Below, one piece after another: positions 51,693-59,565 of a stretch of DNA of 64,000 bases. The notes under the pieces are model-generated. The model was not told where the DNA came from and ran no database searches. It was given only the letters and a program-made list of their open reading frames with translations. The number at the start of each line of letters is the position of its first letter. Within the stretch, counting starts at the first letter, position 1. The DNA comes from DATCYX01 sp963714425 (lineage in GTDB: Bacteria > Chloroflexota > Anaerolineae > Anaerolineales > UBA4823). Made by a program: the position numbers and the translations under genes. The stretch lies in the NCBI GenBank assembly GCA_963714425.1, contig CAVQOI010000001.1, forward strand, positions 1 to 64,000, given 5' to 3'.

Positions 51693-52186
51693 TGTCAATC
51701 ATTGAGCTCCCATTCGGATTTCCGGGGCGCATCTTGCGCAGCCCCATGCCCTTCAGTGATTTTGATTATGGAGACAATCTATTTATCCAATTCCAGCAGC
51801 AGGAGATCGACGTGGTGGTCTTATTGCTTACTGACGACAGTTGTGTGACCCGCTCTGGGCGCAACCTACGCCAGCTGTACCAGGATCATGGTTTGGAAGT
51901 TATCCATCTTCCCATCCGCGATTTTGGCGTGCCAGCGTTGCAACCTTTGGAAGAAGCTATCCAGGCTACGATTGAGCGTGCCTGCCAGGGAAAGGATATC
52001 GTCATCCATTGCTACGCCGGATTGGGTCGTTCAGGCATGTTCCTGGCTTGCATGGCCCGGCGGGTGCTTGGCAAATCCGCCGAAGAAGCTGTAAGCTGGG
52101 TGCGTACCTATGTGCCCGGAGCAATTGAGACAGCCGCACAGGTAGATATCATTGGCGAATTTCAGGAGGGTTACATAAAATGTTAA
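51692..52186 (+). CDS. Dual-specificity/tyrosine-type protein phosphatase
   Basis: A 164-residue cysteine phosphatase. The P-loop HCYAGLGRSG (HCxxGxxRS) lies near residue 108, and the general-acid Asp is in IRDFGVP near 70. Size and lack of other domains fit the small DSP/PTP group found in bacteria. ATG overlaps the NUDIX stop by one base, and the end overlaps the SsnA-type gene by 7 bases. Its natural substrate, protein or small molecule, cannot be told. Confidence 0.88.
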   Translation: MSIIELPFGFPGRILRSPMPFSDFDYGDNLFIQFQQQEIDVVVLLLTDDSCVTRSGRNLRQLYQDHGLEVIHLPIRDFGVPALQPLEEAIQATIERACQGKDIVIHCYAGLGRSGMFLACMARRVLGKSAEEAVSWVRTYVPGAIETAAQVDIIGEFQEGYIKC

Positions 52187-53520
52187 TTACAAATGCTAAT
52201 CTGGTCACCTGGGAAGAGCCGAACCAGATTCTGGAGGGGCATGCGCTGTTCATCTCAGACGGTCTGATTTCCGAAATCGGCCCAGAAGCTGAACTGATCG
52301 CCCGTTACCCGGACGAAAAACGCCTGGATGCGGGCGGGCAATACGTCATGCCCGGCAATATTTGCGCCCACACGCATTTTTATGGTGCATATGCGCGCGG
52401 CTTAGCCATTCCTGGTCCAGCGCCCAAGGATTTCCCTGAGATACTCGAGAAGCTGTGGTGGCCTCTCGATCGTGCACTGCGCATGGAGGATGTGCGCGCA
52501 TCAGCCGAAGTGATGCTGGTGGATGCTATCAAGCATGGCACCACTACCTTAATTGATCACCACGCCTCTCCAAATGCCATCGACGGCTCCCTGGACGCGA
52601 TCGGCGAGGCAGTCGCGCGGTCTGGCTTGCGAAGCGTGCTCTGCTACGAGGTGACCGACCGTAACGGCGCGGAGGGTGCCACAGCTGGCATCCGGGAGAA
52701 CCTGCGGTTTTTGCAAAAACTCTCGTCGGATGGCAGCTCCCGCTTGGGCGCCATGTTTGGGCTGCACGCCAGCCTGACCCTGTCTGAAGGAACCCTGGAA
52801 GCGTGCCGAGCTGCAGCGCCTGATGGTGCTGGTTTCCATATCCATGTTGCCGAACATGAGGCGGATGAATACGACAGCTTGGCAAAGTCCGGATTGCGAG
52901 TTGTCGATCGGCTCGCCCGTAGTGGGATTCTTGGTCCGCGCTCGATCGTGGCGCATGCCATACATATCGATGCCCGCGAGGCAGAGCTGCTCGCAGAAAG
53001 CGGCACATGGGTGACACACCAGCCGCGTTCCAACATGAATAATGCAGTTGGAGTGGCGGATGTCGAATCCCTCATGCGTCTGGGCGTCCCGGTCTGTCTG
53101 GGTACGGACGGTTTTTCTCATACGATGTGGGAGGAGTGGAAAACGGCTTACCTGCTGCACAAGGTCTGGCGGCGTGACCCACGCCGTATGAACGGCATGG
53201 ATGTAATTGCCATGGCTGTACATAATAATGCCGCTCTAGCGGGGCAGTTCTTCCCCCAAGCACCGCTGGGTATGCTGGCTCCCGGTGCCCACGCCGACTT
53301 GATCTTTGTAGATTATCACCCGCACACACCAGTCACTCCCGGCAACGTGCCCTGGCACATCCTCTTTGGCTTCCACGAGAGCATGGTGACTACCACGATC
53401 GTCGCTGGGGTGGTGCTGATGCGCGACCGGCGCTTACTCACTTTAGACGAAGACGCCATCACTGCGCGTGCACGCCAGCTCGCTCCAGGTGTTTGGGAAC
53501 GGTACAACGCGCAATTCTAG
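52180..53520 (+). CDS. ssnA: SsnA-type aminohydrolase
   Basis: A 446-residue amidohydrolase-superfamily metalloenzyme. Metal ligands are seen in CAHTHFYGAYARG, HIHVAEHE, IVAHAIHID and GTDGFSHT. The sequence closely follows the SsnA/atrazine-chlorohydrolase branch (MLITNANLVTWE start, PGNICAHTHF). ssnA genes often accompany molybdenum hydroxylases of purine breakdown, which fits the neighbours here. Start overlaps the phosphatase end by 7 bases, with gaggg upstream. The substrate is likely an amino-substituted heterocycle (inference). Confidence 0.9.
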   Translation: MLITNANLVTWEEPNQILEGHALFISDGLISEIGPEAELIARYPDEKRLDAGGQYVMPGNICAHTHFYGAYARGLAIPGPAPKDFPEILEKLWWPLDRALRMEDVRASAEVMLVDAIKHGTTTLIDHHASPNAIDGSLDAIGEAVARSGLRSVLCYEVTDRNGAEGATAGIRENLRFLQKLSSDGSSRLGAMFGLHASLTLSEGTLEACRAAAPDGAGFHIHVAEHEADEYDSLAKSGLRVVDRLARSGILGPRSIVAHAIHIDAREAELLAESGTWVTHQPRSNMNNAVGVADVESLMRLGVPVCLGTDGFSHTMWEEWKTAYLLHKVWRRDPRRMNGMDVIAMAVHNNAALAGQFFPQAPLGMLAPGAHADLIFVDYHPHTPVTPGNVPWHILFGFHESMVTTTIVAGVVLMRDRRLLTLDEDAITARARQLAPGVWERYNAQF

Positions 53521-53574
53521 CAAAGAGACCCTGAGGATCGTTTAGTTCCCAGATGTCTGGATATGGAATAAGCT

Positions 53575-54249
53575 ATGACTGATACAAACCTCCCCACCAT
53601 TGCCATCCTGGGCGGAACAGGAAAAGAAGGCACAGGGCTTGCCTACCGTTGGGCGAAGGCAGGCTATCCCGTGATTATCGGCTCTCGCACGTATGAGAAA
53701 GCCCAAACCGCAGTTGCTAATCTGCGCCCCCTGCTGCCAGAAACATCCGAGCTGGAGGGTATGGTAAATGCTGATGCTGCGCAACAGGCAGCGATCCTGG
53801 TGCTCACAGTGCCGTTTGCTGCCCATAGCAGCACATTAGAGTTTGTGCGTGAGTACGCCCAAGGGAAAATCCTTGTGGATGTCACCGTCCCGCTGGTGCC
53901 GCCCAAGGTGACCCGCGTGCAGATGCCCCCAGCGGGTAGCGCAGGTCAGGAAGCGCGCCAGATCTTGGGAGATGGCGTGGAGGTGGTGGACGCCTTCCAG
54001 AATATCTCCTACGAGCACCTGCTCCAGGATGATCCTGTCGAGTGCGACGTGTTGGTCGTCGGCACCAGCAAAGTAGCCCGGTTGGAGGTGCTCAAGCTCG
54101 TCCAGGCAGCTGGGATGACCGGGTGGGATGCAGGACCGCTGGAGAACGCTGTCGTGGTCGAAGGGCTTACATCTCTGTTGATCTATATTAATAAGCAGTA
54201 CAATGTAGAATCTTCTGGTATCCGCATCACGGGAATTTCACAGGATTGA
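53575..54249 (+). CDS. npdG: F420H2:NADP oxidoreductase (F420-dependent NADP reductase)
   Basis: A 224-residue Rossmann protein that exchanges hydride between coenzyme F420 and NADP. The N-terminal motif AILGGTGKEGTGLAYRWAKAG and YPVIIGSRTYEKA, the VLTVPFAAHSSTLE segment and the C-terminal DAGPLENAVVVEGLTSLLIYIN are characteristic of the F420 reductase (NpdG/Fno) family. It follows the ssnA gene by 54 bases and opens the F420 part of this cluster. Confidence 0.9.
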   Translation: MTDTNLPTIAILGGTGKEGTGLAYRWAKAGYPVIIGSRTYEKAQTAVANLRPLLPETSELEGMVNADAAQQAAILVLTVPFAAHSSTLEFVREYAQGKILVDVTVPLVPPKVTRVQMPPAGSAGQEARQILGDGVEVVDAFQNISYEHLLQDDPVECDVLVVGTSKVARLEVLKLVQAAGMTGWDAGPLENAVVVEGLTSLLIYINKQYNVESSGIRITGISQD

Positions 54250-54329
54250 TGAACCTTGATTGCGAATTTCCGATTCTCTCAGCGGTGAATTTCACCATCC
54301 TCATTTGCTCACCTGTCTACCTGCAGCCA

Positions 54330-54380
54330 ATCTGCACGTCGTGACGCTTACTCGCTGATTCGCTGACTCGTCCGCTCGCT
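54330..54380 (+). repeat. CTGCACGTC/CGCTGATTCG element, copy 1
   Basis: CTGCACGTC followed by CTCGCTGATTCGCTGACTCG and a further CCGCTCGC, just upstream of cofE. A related element is at 59477-59506, upstream of another F420 gene. Confidence 0.5.
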
Positions 54381-54384
54381 TTTT

Positions 54385-55152
54385 ATGCCGCTTACACTCA
54401 CCCCCCTTCCCGGAATGCCTCTCGTTGCCCCAGGGGACGACCTGGCTGACCTCATTTTGGAGGCCTTGGAGCGTGCAGGCATCCTCCTTCAGGATGGGGA
54501 CATTCTCGTCGTCGCCCAGAAGGTTGTCTCAAAATCACAGGGTAGACTGATTAACCTGACGACGGTGCAGCCTTCACCCCAGGCAATCGAGCTGGCAGCT
54601 CAGACAGCAAAAGACCCTCGCCTGCTCGAGCTGGTATTGCAAGAATCCAACGAGGTTTTGCGCACACGCAACGGCACGGTGATCGTAGAACACCGATTGG
54701 GATTTATCTGTGCCAATGCCGGCATTGATCACTCCAATGTGGCTGGAGAGGCCAGTCAAGACGAAGAGTGGGTACTGCTGTTGCCGGAAAATCCAGATGC
54801 CGCAGCAAGTGAGATTCGAGTCAGCTTGGAAGGGGATGCAAAACTGCGACTGGGCGTGCTGATTATTGATTCACATGGGCGTGCGTGGCGGCAGGGCACA
54901 GTCGGGATGGCGATTGGGCTGTCTGGTTTACCGGCTCTAGCCGATCTGCGCGGATGGACAGATTTATTCGGTTACAACTTGCGTATTACCCAGGTGGGCG
55001 TTGCTGATGAGTTGGCGGCAGCTGCTTCGCTGGTCATGGGTCAGGCGGCGGAGGGCACGCCTGTAGTACATGTGCGCGGCTTTCCATACCCAATGCGTGA
55101 AGCCTCGCTGTCGGAACTATTAAGGCCAAAGGATCAGGATCTTTTTCGCTGA
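54385..55152 (+). CDS. cofE: Coenzyme F420-0:L-glutamate ligase
   Basis: A 255-residue ligase that adds glutamate to F420-0 using GTP. The family start LTPLPGMPLVAPGDDLADLI, DILVVAQKVVSKSQGR, GFICANAGIDHSNV and the RQGTVGMAIGLSG segment match CofE/FbiB N-terminal domain. Unlike mycobacterial FbiB it carries no nitroreductase domain; that is encoded separately at 57139. The peptidase-hydrolase gene starts 10 bases downstream. Confidence 0.92.
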   Translation: MPLTLTPLPGMPLVAPGDDLADLILEALERAGILLQDGDILVVAQKVVSKSQGRLINLTTVQPSPQAIELAAQTAKDPRLLELVLQESNEVLRTRNGTVIVEHRLGFICANAGIDHSNVAGEASQDEEWVLLLPENPDAAASEIRVSLEGDAKLRLGVLIIDSHGRAWRQGTVGMAIGLSGLPALADLRGWTDLFGYNLRITQVGVADELAAAASLVMGQAAEGTPVVHVRGFPYPMREASLSELLRPKDQDLFR

Positions 55153-55162
55153 AGGAGGAAAC

Positions 55163-57142
55163 ATGCCCGCGCTTCCGAGAATTAATATAAATAATAATGA
55201 GTTTGTCCTGGATGCCCGCCGGGACACCGTTGACTTCCGCGATCTGATGTATACGCCTACGCTGGTAGAGGTTCCGGTCAGGATTGACTTAAAAGAATAT
55301 CAAGCTTTGGGCATTCCCATTCTTGACCAGGGGGTAGAGGGGGCGTGCTCGGGCTTTGGACTGGCGACCGTCGTACATTACTTGATGCGTACCCGTGAGG
55401 TGACTCGGGATGACACTCCGGTCAGCATGCGCATGCTCTATGAAATGGCCAAGCGCTACGACGAATGGCCCGGCGAAGCATATTCGGGCTCCAGCGCTCG
55501 CGGCGCCATGAAGGGCTGGCACAAGCACGGCGTGTGCTCCGAGTCGTTCTGGAAGTATAAAGCTGGCACGACCGATCGTGTACTGAGTTTTAGGCGTGCT
55601 GAAGATGCCCGCAAGCGTCCTCTCGGCGCTTACTTTCGCGTCAATCACAAGGACCTGGTCGCCATGCACTCTGCCATAACCGAGGTGGGGATACTTTACG
55701 CTACTGGCAACGTGCACGAGGGTTGGGGCCAGATCAGCAACGATGGTGTGATCTTCTACGAGCCAGATATCAAAGTCCGTGGTGGTCATGCCTTTGCGAT
55801 AGTGGCGTATGATGAGGAAGGCTTCTGGATCCAGAACTCCTGGGCGGAGCGCTGGGGGAAAGGTGGCTTCGCCAAGATCACCTACGACGATTGGCTGGCA
55901 AATGCCATGGATGTGTGGGTGGCGCGCCTGGGCGTGCCGGTCAAGCGCCTAGGGGATCGGGCGACAGCCCTCAACCGTTCGCCAGGAGCACGCAAGACTG
56001 GATCGTATTCGTTCTCAGACCTGAGACCTCACGTCATCAGCCTTGGGAATGATGGCATGTTGAATGAGCGTGGTACGTATGGCACTTCAAAGGATCAACT
56101 TTCCCGAATTTTTCGATATGATATTCCGCGCATCACTAAGGATTGGGATAAGGTGCGGATCTTCTTGTACGCCCACGGCGGTCTGGTGGGCGAGAGCATC
56201 TCCCTGCAACGCCTCGCTGAGTACCGCTCTGCCATGCTGGATCTGAATGTGTATCCGTTAGCATTCATCTGGCATACCGACCTATGGAGCACTGTGACAA
56301 ATATTCTCAAGGAGGCCGTTTCCAAAAGGAAGCCAGAGGGTATCTTGGACGATGCTTTGGATTTCATGCTGGACCGCCTGGATGACACCCTGGAGCTGAT
56401 CGTGCGTAGCCTGAAGGTGCGGGGCTTGTGGGATGAGATGAAGGAGAATGCCTGGCGAGCTTCCCAGCTCCCACAGGGAGGCGCACGACTTTCTGCCGAC
56501 CTCTTGAAGAAGCTTATCAGCAGGAGCAAGAAAGATGTGGAAGTGCACATCGGTGGGCACAGTGCAGGCAGCATCTTCCACGCACCTTTGGTGCAGTACC
56601 TGACAAGCAAAGGGAAGCTTCCCGGGGCTGCTTGGGACGGCGCCAGGGGGCTGGACTTAATGGTGAACACCTGCTCTTTGTGGGCACCTGCTATACGTAT
56701 GCAAGAATTCCATGAAACCTATCTCCCTGCTATCGAATCAGGTGCACTCAAACGCTTTAATCTTTACACGCTGACCAACGAAGCTGAGCGTGGCGACCAC
56801 TGTGCCAATATCTACAGAAAATCCTTGCTGTACATGGTCTCGAATGCGTTGGAAGAGAACTATGAGGAGCCGCTATTAGGCATGCAGACATTCGTTGAGG
56901 CGGATAAGGATCTCAAGAAACTCATTAGTCAGGGAAAAGTGCACTGGGTGATTGCTCCTGATAATACCAGCGAGCCCCCAGCCTCAAAAGCCAGGCGTCA
57001 TGGCGATTTCGACGATGACTCGCCAACGTTGATGTCCACCCTGGCAGCGATCCTGCCTGAAGGCAAGATGCCCAAGGAGAATGTCTTTAAGTTTGGTCGC
57101 TCGAGCGCTTCTCTGGGCGACCGCAGGCGCCAACTCGGGTGA
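55163..57142 (+). CDS. Papain-like peptidase fused to an alpha/beta-hydrolase
   Basis: A 659-residue protein without signal peptide or membrane segment. Residues about 40-260 are a C1 (papain) peptidase: oxyanion Gln56 and nucleophile Cys62 in DQGVEGACSGF, His209 in GGHAFAIVAYDEEG and Asn225 in WIQNSWAERWG. There is no propeptide. Residues about 330-630 look like a lipase-like alpha/beta-hydrolase: FLYAHGG oxyanion loop at 334-340 and the nucleophile elbow GGHSAGS with Ser467. Start has gaaggagg 5 bases upstream. It is 10 bases after cofE and overlaps the nitroreductase by 4 bases, so it is translated with the F420 genes. I know no such fusion with a described role; cleavage of an ester- or peptide-linked product is one possibility. 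Confidence 0.88.
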   Translation: MPALPRININNNEFVLDARRDTVDFRDLMYTPTLVEVPVRIDLKEYQALGIPILDQGVEGACSGFGLATVVHYLMRTREVTRDDTPVSMRMLYEMAKRYDEWPGEAYSGSSARGAMKGWHKHGVCSESFWKYKAGTTDRVLSFRRAEDARKRPLGAYFRVNHKDLVAMHSAITEVGILYATGNVHEGWGQISNDGVIFYEPDIKVRGGHAFAIVAYDEEGFWIQNSWAERWGKGGFAKITYDDWLANAMDVWVARLGVPVKRLGDRATALNRSPGARKTGSYSFSDLRPHVISLGNDGMLNERGTYGTSKDQLSRIFRYDIPRITKDWDKVRIFLYAHGGLVGESISLQRLAEYRSAMLDLNVYPLAFIWHTDLWSTVTNILKEAVSKRKPEGILDDALDFMLDRLDDTLELIVRSLKVRGLWDEMKENAWRASQLPQGGARLSADLLKKLISRSKKDVEVHIGGHSAGSIFHAPLVQYLTSKGKLPGAAWDGARGLDLMVNTCSLWAPAIRMQEFHETYLPAIESGALKRFNLYTLTNEAERGDHCANIYRKSLLYMVSNALEENYEEPLLGMQTFVEADKDLKKLISQGKVHWVIAPDNTSEPPASKARRHGDFDDDSPTLMSTLAAILPEGKMPKENVFKFGRSSASLGDRRRQLG

Positions 57143-57756
57143 GCGCCAATCCCGAAGCGCATGCTTTCCTGCGCTCGAGGCGATCTGTGCGTCGCTTCCA
57201 GCCGCTCGTGGTGCCCATGGAGATTATTCATCGTATCCTGGAGACGGCATCCTGGGCTCCCTCCGCCCACAACCGCCAGCCCTGGCGCTTTGTGGTGATG
57301 CAAGAGATCGACGCTCGCCAGCGCCTGGCGGACGTTATGGGAGCAGAGTTCCGCCGCGATCTAATCGCTGATGGGCTCGCGCCTGACAAAGCCGAGACAC
57401 AGGTAGAACGCTCACGACAACGCATCACAGGAGCACCTGTCGCCATATTGCTCTGCCTGGATCAAGCCGAGCAGGATAGCTACCCGGACGATCGCCGCCA
57501 GCGGGCGGAAGTCTTCATGGGCGTACAATCCGTTGCCATGGCAGGGCAGAACATGCTCCTTGCGGCTCATGCCGAGGGTCTGGGCGGCGTATGGATGTGT
57601 GCGCCCCTCTTCGCTCCTGAGATAGTGCGGGCTGCGCTGGATTTGCCCGCTGCCTGGCAGCCGCAGGGGTTGGTGCTTCTGGGATATCCGGAAAGCGTTC
57701 CGCCCCCACGTGCAAGGAAATCGATAGATGATGTGGCAATATTCCGCGATCCGTAA
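57139..57756 (+). CDS. Nitroreductase-family protein (FbiB C-terminal-like)
   Basis: A 205-residue FMN-dependent nitroreductase-fold protein. FMN-contact motifs are SRRSVRRFQP and SWAPSAHNRQPWRFVVM near the N-terminus, and GLGGVWMCAPLF and LVLLGYPES near the end. In mycobacteria the same domain is fused to CofE as FbiB and reduces dehydro-F420-0; here it is separate but in the cluster with cofC, cofD and cofE, so the same reaction is likely (inference). The start GTG overlaps the stop of the upstream fusion gene by 4 bases. Confidence 0.85.
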   Translation: MSANPEAHAFLRSRRSVRRFQPLVVPMEIIHRILETASWAPSAHNRQPWRFVVMQEIDARQRLADVMGAEFRRDLIADGLAPDKAETQVERSRQRITGAPVAILLCLDQAEQDSYPDDRRQRAEVFMGVQSVAMAGQNMLLAAHAEGLGGVWMCAPLFAPEIVRAALDLPAAWQPQGLVLLGYPESVPPPRARKSIDDVAIFRDP

Positions 57757-57759
57757 AGA

Positions 57760-57813
57760 CCGAAAATCAGGTGTGTGCGGGGGCATATGCCCCCGCACAC
57801 ACCTGATTTTCGG
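57760..57813. repeat. Perfect 54-bp palindrome, GGTGTGTGCGG family, copy 2
   Basis: Two 27-base arms meet with no spacer, centred between 57786 and 57787 (centre GGCATATGCC). The core GGTGTGTGCGG / CCGCACACACC is shared with 5140-5169. It begins 3 bases after the nitroreductase stop and would form a very stable RNA hairpin or DNA cruciform. No T-run follows. Confidence 0.92.
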
Positions 57814-57820
57814 ATTAATT

Positions 57821-57846
57821 CCCCCCTTCCCTTCAGGGAAGGGGGG
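57821..57846. repeat. CCTTCCCC-type hairpin, copy 2
   Basis: A 12-base perfect inverted repeat (CCCCCCTTCCCT / AGGGAAGGGGGG) with a 2-base centre, right after the 54-bp palindrome and 12 bases before the cofD start. Related to 23063-23087 and 60593-60612. Confidence 0.85.
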
Positions 57847-57858
57847 TTGGGGGGATGG

Positions 57859-58821
57859 GTGATTAAGACAAGAATTGTCGCCCTCGCCGGTGGTGTTGGC
57901 GGTGCTCGCCTGGTTGATGGCTTTACGCAAATCCTTCCGCCTGAGAACCTGACCGTCATCGTCAACACAGGCGATGACTTTACTCACCTGGGTCTGCGCA
58001 TCTGCCCCGACCTGGACACGGTGTGCTATACCCTGGCTGGGCTGGCGAATCCCGCCACCGGATGGGGGCGCCTGGGCGAAACCTGGAATGCCTTGGAGAG
58101 CCTGGCTGCTCTCGGCGGCCCGACCTGGTTCCGCCTGGGTGATCGCGATATCGGCACCCACCTGGAGCGTACTCGCCGGTTGAGCCAGGGAGAGACCTTA
58201 AGCCAGGTCACCCGCCACTTCTGCCTTGCCTGGGGTGTCGACCTTACAGTTATGCCAATGAGCGATGACCCGATAGGCACCCTGGTGTATACTGATGAGG
58301 GAGAGTTGCCGTTCCAGGAATATTTCGTTCATCGCCAGTGCCATCCGCGCGTACGCGGTTTTCGTTTCGAAGGCGTCGAACGCGCACTACCTGCTCCGGG
58401 TGTGATGGAGGCAATTGCCGCAGCGGATGCGCTAATTATCTGTCCATCCAACCCCTGGGTGAGCGTAGACCCGATCCTGGCGGTGCCCGGCATCCACCAG
58501 GCGGTGGCAGAGGTTTTCACCCTGGCGGTATCGCCGATAATCGGCGGGGCGGCAATCAAAGGACCAGCTGCAAAAATGTATGCTGAGATGGGGATTGAAC
58601 CTTCTGCGCTCTCTGTCGCGCAACATTATGGCTCACTATTAAATGCCTTCATTTTGGACCATGTCGATTCTGGTCAAGCAAAGCCTTTGCAGGACCGGGG
58701 TGTATCCGTCCTGGTCACCGATATATTGATGAAATCACCTGGCGATCGCCGTCGCCTAGCGGAAGAGGTGATAGAATTTACGCTGAGATCTTTGGAGAAG
58801 AAATCGCCCAAGCGCCAATAA
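57859..58821 (+). CDS. cofD: 2-phospho-L-lactate transferase
   Basis: A 320-residue CofD/FbiA that joins the Fo chromophore to the phospholactate (or phosphoenolpyruvate) moiety. Family motifs: ALAGGVGGARLVDGF, VNTGDDFTHLGLRICPDLDTV, FRLGDRDIGTHLERT, the PSNPWVSVDPIL loop and PIIGGAAIKGPAAKM. The start is a GTG at 57859; in-frame codons further upstream run through the palindrome and are unlikely to be used. cofC starts 25 bases downstream. Confidence 0.93.
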   Translation: MIKTRIVALAGGVGGARLVDGFTQILPPENLTVIVNTGDDFTHLGLRICPDLDTVCYTLAGLANPATGWGRLGETWNALESLAALGGPTWFRLGDRDIGTHLERTRRLSQGETLSQVTRHFCLAWGVDLTVMPMSDDPIGTLVYTDEGELPFQEYFVHRQCHPRVRGFRFEGVERALPAPGVMEAIAAADALIICPSNPWVSVDPILAVPGIHQAVAEVFTLAVSPIIGGAAIKGPAAKMYAEMGIEPSALSVAQHYGSLLNAFILDHVDSGQAKPLQDRGVSVLVTDILMKSPGDRRRLAEEVIEFTLRSLEKKSPKRQ

Positions 58822-58846
58822 ATAAGGATGAAAGGAAATTCAACGC

Positions 58847-59455
58847 ATGACGCTTTGGGCTATTGTCCCGGTCAAACCGCTTCGTCGCGGCAAATCGCGC
58901 CTTGCGCAAGTGCTTTCTGTCGAGGAACGCAAAGACCTGAACCGCCGCCTGTTAGCACATACAGTTGATACACTGGCGGCGATCCCTGAAATCGAACACG
59001 TGCTTGTTGTAAGCCGCGATCCGGAGGCTCTAGCTCTAGCGCGAGAACATGGCGCGCGTACCGTTCAGGAAAACGGCTCGCCTGGCTTAAACTTGGCGCT
59101 TGCCAGGGCAACCATCATTGCCAAGAATTACACGACCCGGGGCGTGCTGATCGTACCGGCTGATCTACCTTTGATTACCCCGGAAGATGTCAACTCGATG
59201 CTGGGGCGTGTAGGAGAGCCTCCAGTTGTTGTCGTATCCCCGGACCGGCGCCGGCAGGGGACCAACGCTTTGCTCGTCTGCCCGGTTGGGCTGATCGAAT
59301 ACGATTTTGGCACCGGCTCCTTCCAGCGTCACTGTAATCGCGCCCTGAAGGCGGGCGCCCGTCTCGAAGTGTGCGAGCTGCCCTCTCTGGCTCTGGATGT
59401 CGATATTCCCGAAGATCTGGATATCGTCGGTCAGGCGCTAGAGTCAGATTACTAA
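58847..59455 (+). CDS. cofC: 2-phospho-L-lactate (or PEP) guanylyltransferase
   Basis: A 202-residue nucleotidyltransferase that activates phospholactate or phosphoenolpyruvate with GTP for CofD. It has the CofC start AIVPVKPLRRGKSRLAQVL, LVVSRDPEALALAREHGA, the Asp-rich VPADLPLITPEDV and TNALLVCP. Start ATG with aaggaaa upstream. Whether it prefers PEP, as in mycobacteria, or phospholactate is not decided by what I can see. Confidence 0.92.
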   Translation: MTLWAIVPVKPLRRGKSRLAQVLSVEERKDLNRRLLAHTVDTLAAIPEIEHVLVVSRDPEALALAREHGARTVQENGSPGLNLALARATIIAKNYTTRGVLIVPADLPLITPEDVNSMLGRVGEPPVVVVSPDRRRQGTNALLVCPVGLIEYDFGTGSFQRHCNRALKAGARLEVCELPSLALDVDIPEDLDIVGQALESDY

Positions 59456-59476
59456 AATGGTTTGCCTGGCTGAATG

Positions 59477-59506
59477 ACTGCACGTCTGAATCGCTGATTC
59501 GCGATT
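59477..59506 (+). repeat. CTGCACGTC/CGCTGATTCG element, copy 2
   Basis: ACTGCACGTCTGAATCGCTGATTCGCG, containing the small palindrome GAATCgctGATTC. It lies 60 bases before an LLM oxidoreductase gene and resembles 54330-54380. Confidence 0.5.
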
Positions 59507-59565
59507 TCTTTGAATTACCACCTTAGCCTTTTGCTTACTTACCAATATCTCAAGGAGGATATTTT

